A stretch of DNA of 64,000 nucleotides from Bdellovibrionales bacterium Ga0074139 (GCA_001464795.1 LNEB01000014.1:186001-250000); one strand, 5' to 3'; counted from the first letter of the stretch, positions 17,489-26,596 are shown. Made by a program: numbers and translations. Notes: a model not told the origin generated them from the letters alone.

Positions 17489-18310
17489 ATGGAAATTCAT
17501 CAAATTGAGTGCATTTTAGCTGTCATTGAAACAGGAAGCTTTCGCTCTGCTGCAGAAAAACTTAATAAATCGCAATCAGCCGTTTCCACTGCCATCAAAA
17601 ACTTAGAAGAAGAATTAGGTCTGACTCTGTTTGATCGAACACAGTATCGCCCCAGTTTAACAGCTCAAGGGCAGAATTTATGGCCCCAGCTAGTTGCATT
17701 TTATCAACAAATGGGAACTTTAAAAAAACAAGCCTATTTCATGAAGCAAGGCTATGAACCTAAAGTCACTATAGCTGTTAGTGCTCTTTGGCCTGAAAAA
17801 AATCTTTCCTCATTTGTGACTCAGTTTAATGAAAAATTTCCGTTTACCGAACTTATTATTAAGCAAGAAATTTTAAGTGCTGATGAGATTCTTAAATCTG
17901 GAGAGGCTGACATTGCCATCAGCAAAGTTTTTGATGAATCCGATGAGTTTGAAAAAAGAAATATAAGTTCGTTTTCCATGGTGACAGTTGCTACTACAAA
18001 AATACCAACCCATCAGTTAGCCCAACACAGGCAAATTGTTTTAAAAAGCAGTTCTAAGCGAAAAGCGGGTATAGAGCCCGGTCAACCTCAAATAGGGGTT
18101 TACAGTTTATCATTGAAAAAACATTTAATTATAAGTGGTGTGGGATGGGGTAATTTACCGGATCATATGATCAAGGACGAAATAAAAGCTAAAAAACTTT
18201 TTGTAGTGAAACCTGATGTTCATCACGTTCCCATCCAGTTAGCATGGCAGAAAAAGAAAAATTTGGGACCATGCTTGAAGTTTATCATCTCTACTTTTGA
18301 GAACCTTTAG
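17489..18310 (+). CDS. LysR-family transcriptional regulator
   Basis: The 273-residue protein has the N-terminal winged helix-turn-helix (residues 1-60; SFRSAAEKLNKSQSAVSTAI) and a LysR effector-binding domain (about 90-270). The N-terminal MEIHQIECILAVIETGSF is characteristic. The effector is unknown. It is divergent from doxX-pirin with a 104-bp intergenic region that holds a LysR-box-like palindrome. The 3' end overlaps the convergent secreted-protein gene by 20 bp. Confidence 0.92.
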   Translation: MEIHQIECILAVIETGSFRSAAEKLNKSQSAVSTAIKNLEEELGLTLFDRTQYRPSLTAQGQNLWPQLVAFYQQMGTLKKQAYFMKQGYEPKVTIAVSALWPEKNLSSFVTQFNEKFPFTELIIKQEILSADEILKSGEADIAISKVFDESDEFEKRNISSFSMVTVATTKIPTHQLAQHRQIVLKSSSKRKAGIEPGQPQIGVYSLSLKKHLIISGVGWGNLPDHMIKDEIKAKKLFVVKPDVHHVPIQLAWQKKKNLGPCLKFIISTFENL

Positions 18311-19478
18311 GTTCATCAATTGTTAAATTATCGGATAAGCTGACTCTCTCTTGGTACAAAAACTGCAATTTTTCTCGGGCCACACTGCAAGTTTTTTCCA
18401 CGTCTAATTTCATTTTAGAATTTTTTTGAATTTTTGAATTCCTAGATAGCAACTCTGGTTCACACAAAGAATAAAATTGACCCCGATATTGATCAAACAA
18501 ATTGGAACCTTCAAGCGTAGCTAACTCGACTGCCACTTTCGTGGTTGAAAAGGATCTTATTTGACAGGTTTTTGTAATACTGGAATCAAAGCCTACACAT
18601 AAAGGAAGGGCTTCAGAGGCGCAATCTTTCAAAGAGTGACAACCATTGGGTAACTTCAATCCAAAAAGCAAAGGCTGGCAAAGAAACTGACCTTCTTGGC
18701 ATTGCATCTTTTTTCGGTCAACTCCTGGTATTTGAAAATCCTCAGGTAATTGAGTGGGACCTCGGCATCGGTCTGTGCTGATAATCCAGCCAGCAAATAA
18801 ACAAAGGGGCTCTGCTCTATAAGCTTCTGCTGCAAGAATCTCTGATTTTTTAAAATCAGATTTTAATTTTTCATTTTCCAAGGCCTTTGCTTTTTGATTT
18901 CTTTCTTGTCTTTCCAATCGTCTTTGTTTGATCACAGAACGAGAAGGTAATTTATAATTTTCCATCCATTCTTTGTGTCTAGCCTCTGCAATTTTTAGCT
19001 CTTGCTCACGGATCACTTTTTCTTTGTTTTCCTTATCTAGTCTTTTTTGTGTTTCACTTTGGATCCATGCTGTATTTTCTTTTTTCGTTTTTTCATTGGC
19101 ATGGTAAGTATTAAATCCATTCCAAATTTTATGGGCTTTTCGGTAGTCATCATTGTTTCTTTGGTCCGTTGGTGTCGTGATCGCTATTTGCCGGTATTTC
19201 GCATACTGTTCTTCAGTCATTTGAATTTTATCTAAATATTTCATTAGATACATATCAGTTTCATCAATACTGGCTGAAAATCGACTCTGTTGATATTCAT
19301 TCGCCATGTAATCAGAGGCCTCACTCATTTCCACAATTATTTTTTGCACTTCGATAAAGTAGGAGATTTGCTCTTTCTCAGTCAGCTTTTTTAGATCCTC
19401 TGATGATAGAAAATAGGGGGTCTCAGCGAATACGCTGCTCGTGAAAATCAAAAATGCAGTAATCAAGAAAATTTTCAT
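18291..19478 (-). CDS. Secreted cysteine-rich protein of unknown function
   Basis: From the ATG at 19478 the protein has 395 residues with a clear Sec signal peptide (MKIFLITAFLIFTSSVFA, cleavage before ETP). The first half is charged and helical with a long K/E/R-rich stretch (about 145-215) that looks like coiled coil. The second half holds about ten cysteines, in pairs such as CQEGQFLCQP and GCHSLKDC, and is probably disulfide-bonded. No family is recognised. An alternative start 8 codons upstream would spoil the signal peptide. It is monocistronic and convergent with lysR. Confidence 0.7.
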   Translation of the reverse strand: MKIFLITAFLIFTSSVFAETPYFLSSEDLKKLTEKEQISYFIEVQKIIVEMSEASDYMANEYQQSRFSASIDETDMYLMKYLDKIQMTEEQYAKYRQIAITTPTDQRNNDDYRKAHKIWNGFNTYHANEKTKKENTAWIQSETQKRLDKENKEKVIREQELKIAEARHKEWMENYKLPSRSVIKQRRLERQERNQKAKALENEKLKSDFKKSEILAAEAYRAEPLCLFAGWIISTDRCRGPTQLPEDFQIPGVDRKKMQCQEGQFLCQPLLFGLKLPNGCHSLKDCASEALPLCVGFDSSITKTCQIRSFSTTKVAVELATLEGSNLFDQYRGQFYSLCEPELLSRNSKIQKNSKMKLDVEKTCSVAREKLQFLYQERVSLSDNLTIDEPKGSQK

Positions 19479-19529
19479 AACTTCATTTCGACATAGACTC
19501 ACAATGTCTAAAGTCTTTTTTCACGCTAG

Positions 19530-19549
19530 AACTGGATTTTCGTCCAGTT
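19530..19549. repeat. Inverted repeat between divergent genes
   Basis: AACTGGA and TCCAGTT are perfect 7-bp arms around a 6-base loop (TTTTCG). It lies between the divergent secreted-protein and thyA genes, so it is not a terminator for either. It could be an operator or a leader structure. Confidence 0.4.
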
Positions 19550-19583
19550 AGGACCTCGACGCGCTCTACCCGTAGTGTTCATT

Positions 19584-19597
19584 TGTTGAATTCAACA
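19584..19597. promoter_or_regulatory. 14-bp perfect palindrome over the thyA -35
   Basis: TGTTGAATTCAACA is a perfect palindrome that includes the TTGAAT -35 box of thyA. It could bind a dimeric repressor. It does not fit the NrdR or LexA boxes I know. Confidence 0.4.
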
Positions 19598-19613
19598 CTT
19601 AATATCAGATAAT
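19586..19613 (+). promoter_or_regulatory. Promoter of thyA-folA
   Basis: TTGAAT (19586-19591), a 16-bp spacer and GATAAT (19608-19613) are followed by a leader of about 18 bases that carries a GGGGG ribosome-binding site before the thyA ATG. Confidence 0.5.
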
Positions 19614-19637
19614 TATGAAAATCATTTGGGGGCCTTC

Positions 19638-20432
19638 ATGCAGCAATATCACGAACTACTTAACCGTGTCCTTACGACAGGAACAAAAAAATCAGATCGC
19701 ACAGGCGTCGGCACTTATAGTGTTTTTGGTCATCAAATGCGCTTTGACCTAAGCGATGGTTTCCCCTTAGTTACGACGAAAAAACTTCATACACGGTCTA
19801 TTTTTCATGAACTCCTTTGGTTTTTAAAAGGTGATACTAACATTCAGTATTTAAAAGATAACAAAGTGACCATTTGGGATGAATGGGCGGATGAAAAGGG
19901 AGATCTAGGCCCCGTTTATGGTAAGCAGTGGCGTGCTTGGGAAGCTGCTGACGGAAGGCGAATCGATCAGATTTCTAAAGTCATAGAACAAATTAAAAAA
20001 AACCCAGATTCTCGGCGCCATCTTGTAGTGGCTTTTAACCCTGGTGAAGTGGATCAAATGGCACTTCCCCCCTGCCATGCTTTTTTCCAATTTTACGTGG
20101 CCAATGGAAAATTATCCTGTCAACTTTATCAGCGTAGTGCTGATGTGTTTTTAGGTGTTCCCTTCAACATCGCAAGTTACGCTTTATTGATTCATATGGT
20201 GGCGCAGGTTTGTGATTTGCAACCGGGTGAATTTATTCACACCCTAGGTGATGCACACCTTTACACCAATCACATTGAACAAAGCCAATTGCAATTAACT
20301 CGCACGCCCCGGCCATTGCCACAAATAAAACTCAACCCACTTGTGAAAAATATTTTTGAATTCACTTATGAAGACATCGAGATCCTTGGTTACGATCCCC
20401 ATCCTACAATTAAAGCCGAGATCGCCGTATGA
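19638..20432 (+). CDS. thyA: Thymidylate synthase ThyA
   Basis: ThyA makes dTMP from dUMP with methylene-tetrahydrofolate. From the ATG at 19638 it is 264 residues, the same as the E. coli enzyme. The catalytic cysteine is Cys146 in [12 protein letters not shown], and [12 protein letters not shown] and the [13 protein letters not shown] segment match the dUMP site. A TTG 4 codons upstream is open, but the ATG has GGGGG at the right distance. It overlaps folA by 4 bp; the two enzymes share the folate cycle because ThyA yields dihydrofolate. Confidence 0.97.
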   Translation: MQQYHELLNRVLTTGTKKSDRTGVGTYSVFGHQMRFDLSDGFPLVTTKKLHTRSIFHELLWFLKGDTNIQYLKDNKVTIWDEWADEKGDLGPVYGKQWRAWEAADGRRIDQISKVIEQIKKNPDSRRHLVVAFNPGEVDQMALPPCHAFFQFYVANGKLSCQLYQRSADVFLGVPFNIASYALLIHMVAQVCDLQPGEFIHTLGDAHLYTNHIEQSQLQLTRTPRPLPQIKLNPLVKNIFEFTYEDIEILGYDPHPTIKAEIAV

Positions 20433-20923
20433 TATTAAGCCACATCGTAGCCGTAGATAAAAACTGGGCCATTGGGAAAGATAATAAACTTCCCTGGCAC
20501 TTACCTGAGGATCTGAAGTTTTTCAAAGAAACGACTTCCGGAAAAATTATGATTATGGGACGAAAAACTTTTGATTCACTGGGAAGACTACTTCCAGGGC
20601 GTATGCACATTGTAATTTCCCGCACTCCCATTGCTTCCAGCAATCAAAATTTGCAATATGTCTCATCATTGGAAGCTGCTGTCGAATTGGCAAAATCGAT
20701 GATACCAAAATGGCCCAGTGAGGTCTTTATTATGGGCGGAGGAGAAATTTATCGTCAGTCATTAAATATAATCGATCGCCTTTATTTAACCCAAATCGAC
20801 AAAATCGTAGACGGTGATACCTTCTATTCCCCACCATCATTTGATTTATTCAACTTGGAAAGTCAAAATCACTTTAATACGACCGAAAGTTTTACGATTT
20901 CTAGGTACTGTAGAAAAGTTTAA
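20429..20923 (+). CDS. folA: Dihydrofolate reductase
   Basis: FolA regenerates tetrahydrofolate from the dihydrofolate left by ThyA. The 164 residues show the N-terminal [22 protein letters not shown], where the acidic residue corresponding to Asp27 is Asp28, then [12 protein letters not shown] and the C-terminal [10 protein letters not shown]. The length is typical. The ATGA overlap with thyA points to translational coupling. Confidence 0.96.
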   Translation: MILSHIVAVDKNWAIGKDNKLPWHLPEDLKFFKETTSGKIMIMGRKTFDSLGRLLPGRMHIVISRTPIASSNQNLQYVSSLEAAVELAKSMIPKWPSEVFIMGGGEIYRQSLNIIDRLYLTQIDKIVDGDTFYSPPSFDLFNLESQNHFNTTESFTISRYCRKV

Positions 20924-20972
20924 CGCTTTTAGTTTTTCTACATTTTCTTTCGAAATCTCCGACAATAAACAT

Positions 20973-21278
20973 ATGAATTCAGAAAGATATGAAACAAAAG
21001 AAATCGCCCACATTGAAGTTTATGGTCGCCACCGTGGAACAATGGTTGCAAAACTAAGAAACATATCTGTTACCGGCGCTTTTTTTGAAATGTCTCAATC
21101 TGATTATGTACCAAAACAAGGTGATATGCTGTGTGTGACGATTCACCTGGGGTCACTCAAAAAATCCCATGTTATTCATGCACAAGTGGTCTGGAATCGC
21201 GGATTGGGCTTTGGTGCTCAGTTCATGCCTAAAGAAGAAATCGTGACCCGAATGATTTCCAGCAAAATGAACGCCTAA
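20973..21278 (+). CDS. PilZ-domain protein (short)
   Basis: From the ATG at 20973 the protein has 102 residues and consists almost only of a PilZ-like domain. The second c-di-GMP motif is clear (NISVTGAFFE for [D/N]xSxxG). The upstream RxxxR motif is weak (RYETK), so c-di-GMP binding is uncertain. An in-frame ATG at 20814 lies inside folA and would add 53 unlikely residues. There is no ribosome-binding site, and GACAAT lies 6 bases before the ATG, which suggests a leaderless mRNA. Confidence 0.8.
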   Translation: MNSERYETKEIAHIEVYGRHRGTMVAKLRNISVTGAFFEMSQSDYVPKQGDMLCVTIHLGSLKKSHVIHAQVVWNRGLGFGAQFMPKEEIVTRMISSKMNA

Positions 21279-21372
21279 TCTCTTACCTTAAGTCCAGTTT
21301 CAATTTGAAACCAGTGACCATAGCAATCTCAAAATGATCAACTGATAGGCATCTTCTGCCAGGAGGGCCGAT

Positions 21373-22587
21373 ATGTCAGTGAAATGGATTTTACCCCTGT
21401 TTTCATTTTTGTTTGTTTTAGGTTCAACTAAAATTGCCACATCTGGCTCATCTGAAATGATGACTCTAAAAATTGCAGCAAAAAATAGCTTCGAGAGAAC
21501 TTTGGTTTCCAACACAGGTGCTTCAATTGAATTCGTAAAAGATAACTACATTATCGTTAGGGCTTTATTAGAGGAAAAAACGGCCATAGAAAAGCTAGGA
21601 CTTAAAGTTGAAGTCGAATCAAGCTTATCAAATCTTCAGTTTCCATCCAAAGACTCTGAATATCATGACTACACAGAACTTGTGCAAAAACTTCGTCAGA
21701 TGAATCAAAAATTTCCCAACTACACGAGCTTAAAATCAATTGGCAGAACTATTGAGGGCCGTGAAATTTGGGCTTTAGTCATTAGAACAAATCCCTCTAC
21801 AAGTGTATTACCACAGGCTGTTTTTATGGGTGGACACCATGCCAGAGAGCATCTATCCGTTGACACTCCCCTTCGATTAGCTGACTGGGTTTTAGAAAGT
21901 TATGCATCTGAAGATGCGCGTATTATGGCCTTACTCGATGAGCGTGAAATTCACATTATTCCTGCTGTTAATCCTGATGGATTGGAATTTGATATATCAG
22001 ATGATCAATATAAAACATGGAGAAAAAACAGAAGAAGAAATTCTGATGGCACTTACGGTGTGGATTTAAATCGAAACTATAGTTACAAATGGGGCACAGG
22101 GGGATCGAGTTCGAATCCTAGGTCTGATACATTTAAAGGACCTACACCATTTAGTGAGCCTGAAACTCAAGCCATACAAAGTTATGTTAAATCATTAACG
22201 AATGCGAAAATTCTTTTATCATTCCATACTTTTTCAAAACTAATTCTTTACCCATGGGGTCATACAAATGATCGCATAAATAAGGATAAAGATCTTCAAG
22301 TCTATCAAAAGATGGCGGAAAAAATGTCCACTTGGAATGATTATCGCCCCATGCAATCCTCTGGCCTTTACATTGCCAGCGGTGACACAACGGATTGGGC
22401 TTACGGAGAGCTAGGAATCTTTTCCTTCACTTTTGAATTAGATCCTAAAGAGCAATGGGAAGGTGGATTTTATCCTGGAGATGAAATTATTCAAAGCGTT
22501 GTTGATAAAAATAAAGAGCCATTTTTATTCCTTCTTGATTACGCTGATGACCCTTACAGAGTTCTTAACTTTGGCATTGGCCGATAA
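21373..22587 (+). CDS. Secreted zinc carboxypeptidase (M14, carboxypeptidase T-like)
   Basis: This 404-residue metallopeptidase has a signal peptide (about 1-20) and a pro-segment to about residue 95, then an M14 domain. Zinc ligands are His156, Glu159 (HHAREH) and His285 (SFHTF); the catalytic base is Glu355 in FTFEL; PDGLEF and DLNRNY bind substrate. The GDTTDW segment where specificity is set resembles carboxypeptidase T more than A or B, which suggests broad preference; that is inference. A secreted peptidase of this type would suit digestion of prey protein. AGGAGG is 6 bases before the ATG. Confidence 0.92.
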   Translation: MSVKWILPLFSFLFVLGSTKIATSGSSEMMTLKIAAKNSFERTLVSNTGASIEFVKDNYIIVRALLEEKTAIEKLGLKVEVESSLSNLQFPSKDSEYHDYTELVQKLRQMNQKFPNYTSLKSIGRTIEGREIWALVIRTNPSTSVLPQAVFMGGHHAREHLSVDTPLRLADWVLESYASEDARIMALLDEREIHIIPAVNPDGLEFDISDDQYKTWRKNRRRNSDGTYGVDLNRNYSYKWGTGGSSSNPRSDTFKGPTPFSEPETQAIQSYVKSLTNAKILLSFHTFSKLILYPWGHTNDRINKDKDLQVYQKMAEKMSTWNDYRPMQSSGLYIASGDTTDWAYGELGIFSFTFELDPKEQWEGGFYPGDEIIQSVVDKNKEPFLFLLDYADDPYRVLNFGIGR

Positions 22588-22691
22588 TTAAAATAAATTA
22601 ACTGTTGCCTATCAGCTTCACTTCATTCAAGAGCGAGTTGAAGTGATAATTAGCTGCGATTAAACTTCACAGAAATAGAAATTCAAGGCAT

Positions 22692-22713
22692 AGTCAAAAA
22701 TGACTCATATAAC
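22692..22713 (+). promoter_or_regulatory. Candidate TetR autoregulatory operator and -10
   Basis: AGTCA-AAAA-TGACT (22692-22705) is a perfect inverted repeat directly before TATAAC (22708-22713), a likely -10 of the tetR gene. No good -35 is visible. A dimer bound here would block the promoter. Confidence 0.35.
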
Positions 22714-22730
22714 ATTTCAAGAAGGAAGGT

Positions 22731-23393
22731 ATGAGCATGAACGCAAATACGTTGGGTGTGAACATGACAACAGATACCAGTAGTAAAACAAAAAAGTCGA
22801 AGACAATGCTTCAACTTAAAGCTCCAACTCAGGAAAGATCACGACAGACTGTGTCTACTATTCTTGAGGCCTGTGAACGCATTATGGTTCGCGAGGGTTT
22901 CTACGGAGTCACAACTGATAAAATTGCAAAAGAAGCTGGTGTCAGCATTGGTTCACTTTATCAATTTTTTGGGAATAAAGAATCAGTCGTTTCTGCTTTA
23001 ATCCATGAACTTATTCGCCGCGACAGTGTCTATTTCCAAGAACGAATTACTACGATTCATCAAATACCTGAGGATCAAAGAATTCATTTCTTGATTCAAT
23101 TGGGCCTTGAAATATATTCGACTCAAAAAGATTTACGACAAAAAATCCAAGGGATTTATCAGTATCTAGTTGATCAGGCAGAGTTCAGAAAAATCATATC
23201 CGTTTATACCGATTCTTTTGCTGCACACATTCAACCTAAGAACAACCGTGAGGCACGAATGATGGCAAAACTAACAGTTTCGGCCTTTATTGGACTTATG
23301 GAACAGGTTGTTTTAGAAAATCCGAACTTCATGCAAGACCAAAAGTTAGTTGATGAAATTAAACGAATGTTTTTAGACTATCTTTGTAAGTAA
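22731..23393 (+). CDS. TetR-family transcriptional regulator
   Basis: The 220-residue protein has a basic N-terminal extension (1-33), then the TetR helix-turn-helix (about 35-80; TDKIAKEAGVSIGSLYQFF is the recognition region), then an all-helical ligand domain. The ligand is unknown. AAGGAAGG precedes the first ATG, which sets the start. No obvious target sits next to it: the downstream neighbour dacB is convergent with a 16-bp overlap and the upstream neighbour is the carboxypeptidase. A small palindrome in the promoter suggests autorepression. Confidence 0.9.
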   Translation: MSMNANTLGVNMTTDTSSKTKKSKTMLQLKAPTQERSRQTVSTILEACERIMVREGFYGVTTDKIAKEAGVSIGSLYQFFGNKESVVSALIHELIRRDSVYFQERITTIHQIPEDQRIHFLIQLGLEIYSTQKDLRQKIQGIYQYLVDQAEFRKIISVYTDSFAAHIQPKNNREARMMAKLTVSAFIGLMEQVVLENPNFMQDQKLVDEIKRMFLDYLCK

Positions 23394-24790
23394 TGTTTTT
23401 CTAAAATTTCATCCATCACTTCTCTGGCTAGACTGGCATCACCTGGCCCATTGTAGATAAAGACAAACGCAGATGAACTTTGCTGATGATCAATGTATCC
23501 TGCCAAGCTTGTAACACCATTAAGTAGCCCTGTTTTGGCCCTTACTTTACGAAGCATTTGTTTATCTTTGAATCTTTTCTTAAGAGTGCCATCAACTCCA
23601 CCTATTGGTAACGAACTTAACATTTCTGGTTGAGTAGAAAAATTATGCTTGTGGTAATCAAGTATCTTCCACAGTGCAAATGTTGAGATTCGGTTTTCTC
23701 GTGTTAAACCAGAGGGATTTATAATTTTAAATTCATCATTACTAAGTCCTAATGATTTAAGGTGTTGCCTGACGACTTCAATGCCTTCTGACATTTTTCC
23801 CTGTGAAGACTTCGTTAAAGCCAATTGCTTCGTTAGCATTTCTGCCACGTAATTATTAGAGAACTTATTCATATCAGCTAAAATCAATTCGGCAGGTTTG
23901 CTTTCTGATTCTGCTAATACCGTATGATTAGAAGAAGCCACACCAGTTTTAATGTTGCCTTTAACTACAATCCCTCTTTGAGCCAGAAAAGATTTTAAAT
24001 TGTGTCCTGACCACAAATCAGGATGATTAATATTAGCAAAAACAACATGCTCTTTGATATTTTTTCCGATTTTTCCTCTGACAGTGAATATTTCTTTTTT
24101 TGCAGAACTATCCCATCTGCGGTCCACATCGATTGACAATGCCGAACCTGAAACAGTTTTAACTTGGTTGATAAGGGTGTAATAATCTGACTCTGGATCT
24201 AAAATAACTTTTGCTGACGCATTTTCTGTTGGGCGAATGTAGACGTTCAGTGAGTTCCAATTAAAAGACATGGCACCCACAGGAGCATCGTAAGCCCGGT
24301 CGACCCTGACACTTTCACGTGATGAATCAAAACGAACAGAATCAAACAACGAATCATCCACAACAACCGAGCCTTCGATCACTTTGATACCTGTCCTTGC
24401 AAATTGATTGGCAAGAAACCACATATTTTCTGACACAAAGGAAGGGTCACCGCCACCCACGAGATACAAATCTCCTTTTAAAACTTGTCCTTCAATTTTT
24501 GCAGGGCTTGATAAGCGAGTTTTAAATTTTGTACCTGGTGGTAAAAATTCAAGAACTGCAGAAGCTGTCATGAGTTTTGTTATCGATGCAGGAAGCATCA
24601 TTTGATCTGAGCGATGACTAAGAATGGGCTTTGCTTCGTCATTGGCCCAATAAAATGAAAAGTGATCGGGATTCATTTTTTTTGCCTTAATCAGGCTTAA
24701 AGACCAGTCACTGGAAGCATGGGCTTGGTCGATAAAAAGCTGAGATAATACGATCACGGACCAGATAGAAATAATTTGAATGAGTCTCAC
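23378..24790 (-). CDS. dacB: D-alanyl-D-alanine carboxypeptidase/endopeptidase (PBP4, S13)
   Basis: DacB-type enzymes trim or cleave cross-linked peptidoglycan peptides in the periplasm. The 470-residue protein has a signal peptide (about 1-25) and S13 motifs: SITK at 69-72 (catalytic Ser69), SNNYVAEML near 311 and AKTGLLNG near 418. In predatory Bdellovibrio, DacB-like enzymes act on prey wall as well as self wall; whether this one does cannot be told from sequence. The 3' end overlaps tetR by 16 bp. The divergent lspA-like gene starts 36 bp away. Confidence 0.93.
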   Translation of the reverse strand: MRLIQIISIWSVIVLSQLFIDQAHASSDWSLSLIKAKKMNPDHFSFYWANDEAKPILSHRSDQMMLPASITKLMTASAVLEFLPPGTKFKTRLSSPAKIEGQVLKGDLYLVGGGDPSFVSENMWFLANQFARTGIKVIEGSVVVDDSLFDSVRFDSSRESVRVDRAYDAPVGAMSFNWNSLNVYIRPTENASAKVILDPESDYYTLINQVKTVSGSALSIDVDRRWDSSAKKEIFTVRGKIGKNIKEHVVFANINHPDLWSGHNLKSFLAQRGIVVKGNIKTGVASSNHTVLAESESKPAELILADMNKFSNNYVAEMLTKQLALTKSSQGKMSEGIEVVRQHLKSLGLSNDEFKIINPSGLTRENRISTFALWKILDYHKHNFSTQPEMLSSLPIGGVDGTLKKRFKDKQMLRKVRAKTGLLNGVTSLAGYIDHQQSSSAFVFIYNGPGDASLAREVMDEILEKHYLQR

Positions 24791-24825
24791 TAGCCATACC
24801 TTTCAAAAAGAATTAACCTCAAACG

Positions 24826-25785
24826 ATGAGCATGAACCGAAAATTATGGTTTCAGGTGTACATACCTGTCCCTTTACTTATTCTGTTAGATTCATGGAGT
24901 AAAAGTCTAGCGCTACATTACTCTCATGGACAAGAAGGACCCTTCGGTCATTTCTATTTAATTTTTAATCATGGTGCCATGCTTGGTTTATTTTCAGAAT
25001 TACCCCCCACATTAAGAATTGTTTCACTTTCAACCTTTGGCGCTTTAATTGTGGGAGTTTATTTTTTATTTCAATACCTGATTCCTGGAACACACATGAA
25101 ATTGCGTGTGGGCTTGTCAATTTTATTGGGTGGAATTCTAGGAAATGTTTGGGACCGCATCCGTTACGGGGCCATCATTGATTTTCTAAAATTTAACGTG
25201 AATACCTACGTGAGTCCTATTTTTAATATTGCCGACGTCACACAATGGGTGGGCTACGGAGTCATCGTTTATTTTTTTGCACGCGAAGGTCAATCCTTGT
25301 GGCCAGAAAAAAATTCTCGCAAATCTTTTATGGTCAATGCTCCTTTTCAAAAGCGCTTTAGTTTATTCTTAGCCTTTATTTCTTTGATTCTAACCGGAAT
25401 CTTTGTCGTTTTTTGCTACACTTACTTAAGGGTCACTTTACAAGAATTGACTGCCGCTAATAATCAAATCGTACAAAAATTTGTTAGACCCTTTGCTATA
25501 TTAATTTTAGCATTGGGTTTTGGCTTTTCATTGTTAATTTATATCCTTGGGGGATTGTTTTCACACCGCATAGCAGGACCCATTTATGCTTTTGAAAGAT
25601 TCTTGAGGGAAACCATGAAAGGTCAAAAATCGTCGTTTCGTGTCAGACAAAGTGATGAGTTCAAACATTTAGAACCACTGGCCATTGAAATTTCTGAAAA
25701 GTTTAGCTCTCTGACTGAATCGGCTCTGCTTCAGACAAATGCTGAAGATAAAACCGCTTTTTTGTCGAATCCAGAAGACAAATAG
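24826..25785 (+). CDS. lspA: Lipoprotein signal peptidase LspA fused to a HAMP-like module
   Basis: Residues 1-155 are a complete LspA: Asn48 in FNHGAMLG, catalytic Asp119 in RYGAIIDF and Asp137 in FNIADV, with four membrane segments. LspA cuts prolipoprotein signal peptides. Instead of stopping near residue 165 the protein continues with two more membrane helices (about 178-200 and 222-245) and a HAMP-like linker (about 246-298; RIAGPIYAFERFL and DEFKHLEPLAIEIS). No kinase, cyclase or chemotaxis domain follows. The reading frame is unbroken, so this is a true fusion. The 3' end overlaps the convergent exonuclease by 83 bp. Confidence 0.85.
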   Translation: MSMNRKLWFQVYIPVPLLILLDSWSKSLALHYSHGQEGPFGHFYLIFNHGAMLGLFSELPPTLRIVSLSTFGALIVGVYFLFQYLIPGTHMKLRVGLSILLGGILGNVWDRIRYGAIIDFLKFNVNTYVSPIFNIADVTQWVGYGVIVYFFAREGQSLWPEKNSRKSFMVNAPFQKRFSLFLAFISLILTGIFVVFCYTYLRVTLQELTAANNQIVQKFVRPFAILILALGFGFSLLIYILGGLFSHRIAGPIYAFERFLRETMKGQKSSFRVRQSDEFKHLEPLAIEISEKFSSLTESALLQTNAEDKTAFLSNPEDK

Positions 25786-26539
25786 CTGACAAATAATCTC
25801 CGTCTGGATTTCTAACTATCCCCAATGGAAAAATAGGCCGCATCTTGTTAGCATGGGAGCCTTTATTATAAAGAATGTTCAGTTTCTTTTTTAACTCTAA
25901 CGCTTCTACAATAGCTTGATGAGCCAATGACTTTGGAAACTTCAGACTGTAATAAGGCCATTCGATTTTCTTTTCTTGAAGATCTAGAACCGTTTGGATT
26001 GATGCATCCTCTGGTAATTGCTTCAAGCAGTGAAGTCCCACTTCTAAGCAAGCTTTCGCATCATCCGAGGCTCTGTGAGCCGTTCCACCATCAATTTTTA
26101 GATACTGAACAAGTGTTTGCAGTTTGTGGTTGATCGTTCCTTTAATCAACTTACGTGATATCAAGCTTGTACAAAAGACAGGCGTATGGGGAAGCTGGAG
26201 TCCATGCTTTTCATAACTGTAGCAAATAAATCCCATATCAAATGGTGCATGATGGGCCATAACAATGGAGTCTTTCATAAAATCAGAGATTTTATTGATG
26301 ACCGATTCCATTGGCGGACAACTTTCGACCATTTCATTGGTAATGCCGTGAATTTTAATTACAAAGTCACCCATAGGAAAACGTGGCTTAATTAAAATTT
26401 GCAATTGATCTACGATTTGACCTTGAAACCATTTTACGGCACCAAATTCTACGATTTCACTGCCAACTGGGTAGGCTCCCGTTGTTTCAGTATCAAATGC
26501 TACCAGTGGAAAATCTGCCCAAGGTCGAGTCCTGTCCAT
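25703..26539 (-). CDS. DnaQ-like DEDDh 3'-5' exonuclease
   Basis: The N-terminal 175 residues are an exonuclease domain of the Pol III epsilon type: FDTETTG (Asp16, Glu18), AHHAPFDMGF and HRASDDAKACLEV give the D-E-D-h-D residues. The remaining 100 residues are a separate domain with SHANKMRPIFPLG and an NPDGDYLSA segment that I cannot assign. The protein is too long to be a bare epsilon subunit, and a role in repair or RNA trimming is equally possible. The gene stands alone. Confidence 0.85.
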   Translation of the reverse strand: MDRTRPWADFPLVAFDTETTGAYPVGSEIVEFGAVKWFQGQIVDQLQILIKPRFPMGDFVIKIHGITNEMVESCPPMESVINKISDFMKDSIVMAHHAPFDMGFICYSYEKHGLQLPHTPVFCTSLISRKLIKGTINHKLQTLVQYLKIDGGTAHRASDDAKACLEVGLHCLKQLPEDASIQTVLDLQEKKIEWPYYSLKFPKSLAHQAIVEALELKKKLNILYNKGSHANKMRPIFPLGIVRNPDGDYLSAICLLDSTKKRFYLQHLSEAEPIQSES

Positions 26540-26596
26540 ACCTCTTTATTGTTTTTATTGCGGTATTAAGTCAAATTAAATGCAGAGGCTCACCCA

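Noticed and set aside
22109-22118. GTTCGAATCC, a tRNA T-loop-like sequence
   Set aside because: It is inside the carboxypeptidase coding frame and no acceptor stem or anticodon arm can be formed around it.
22580-22587. GCCGATAA, a perfect sigma-28 -10
   Set aside because: It overlaps the stop of the carboxypeptidase gene, has no -35 match 11 bases upstream, and no flagellar gene follows.
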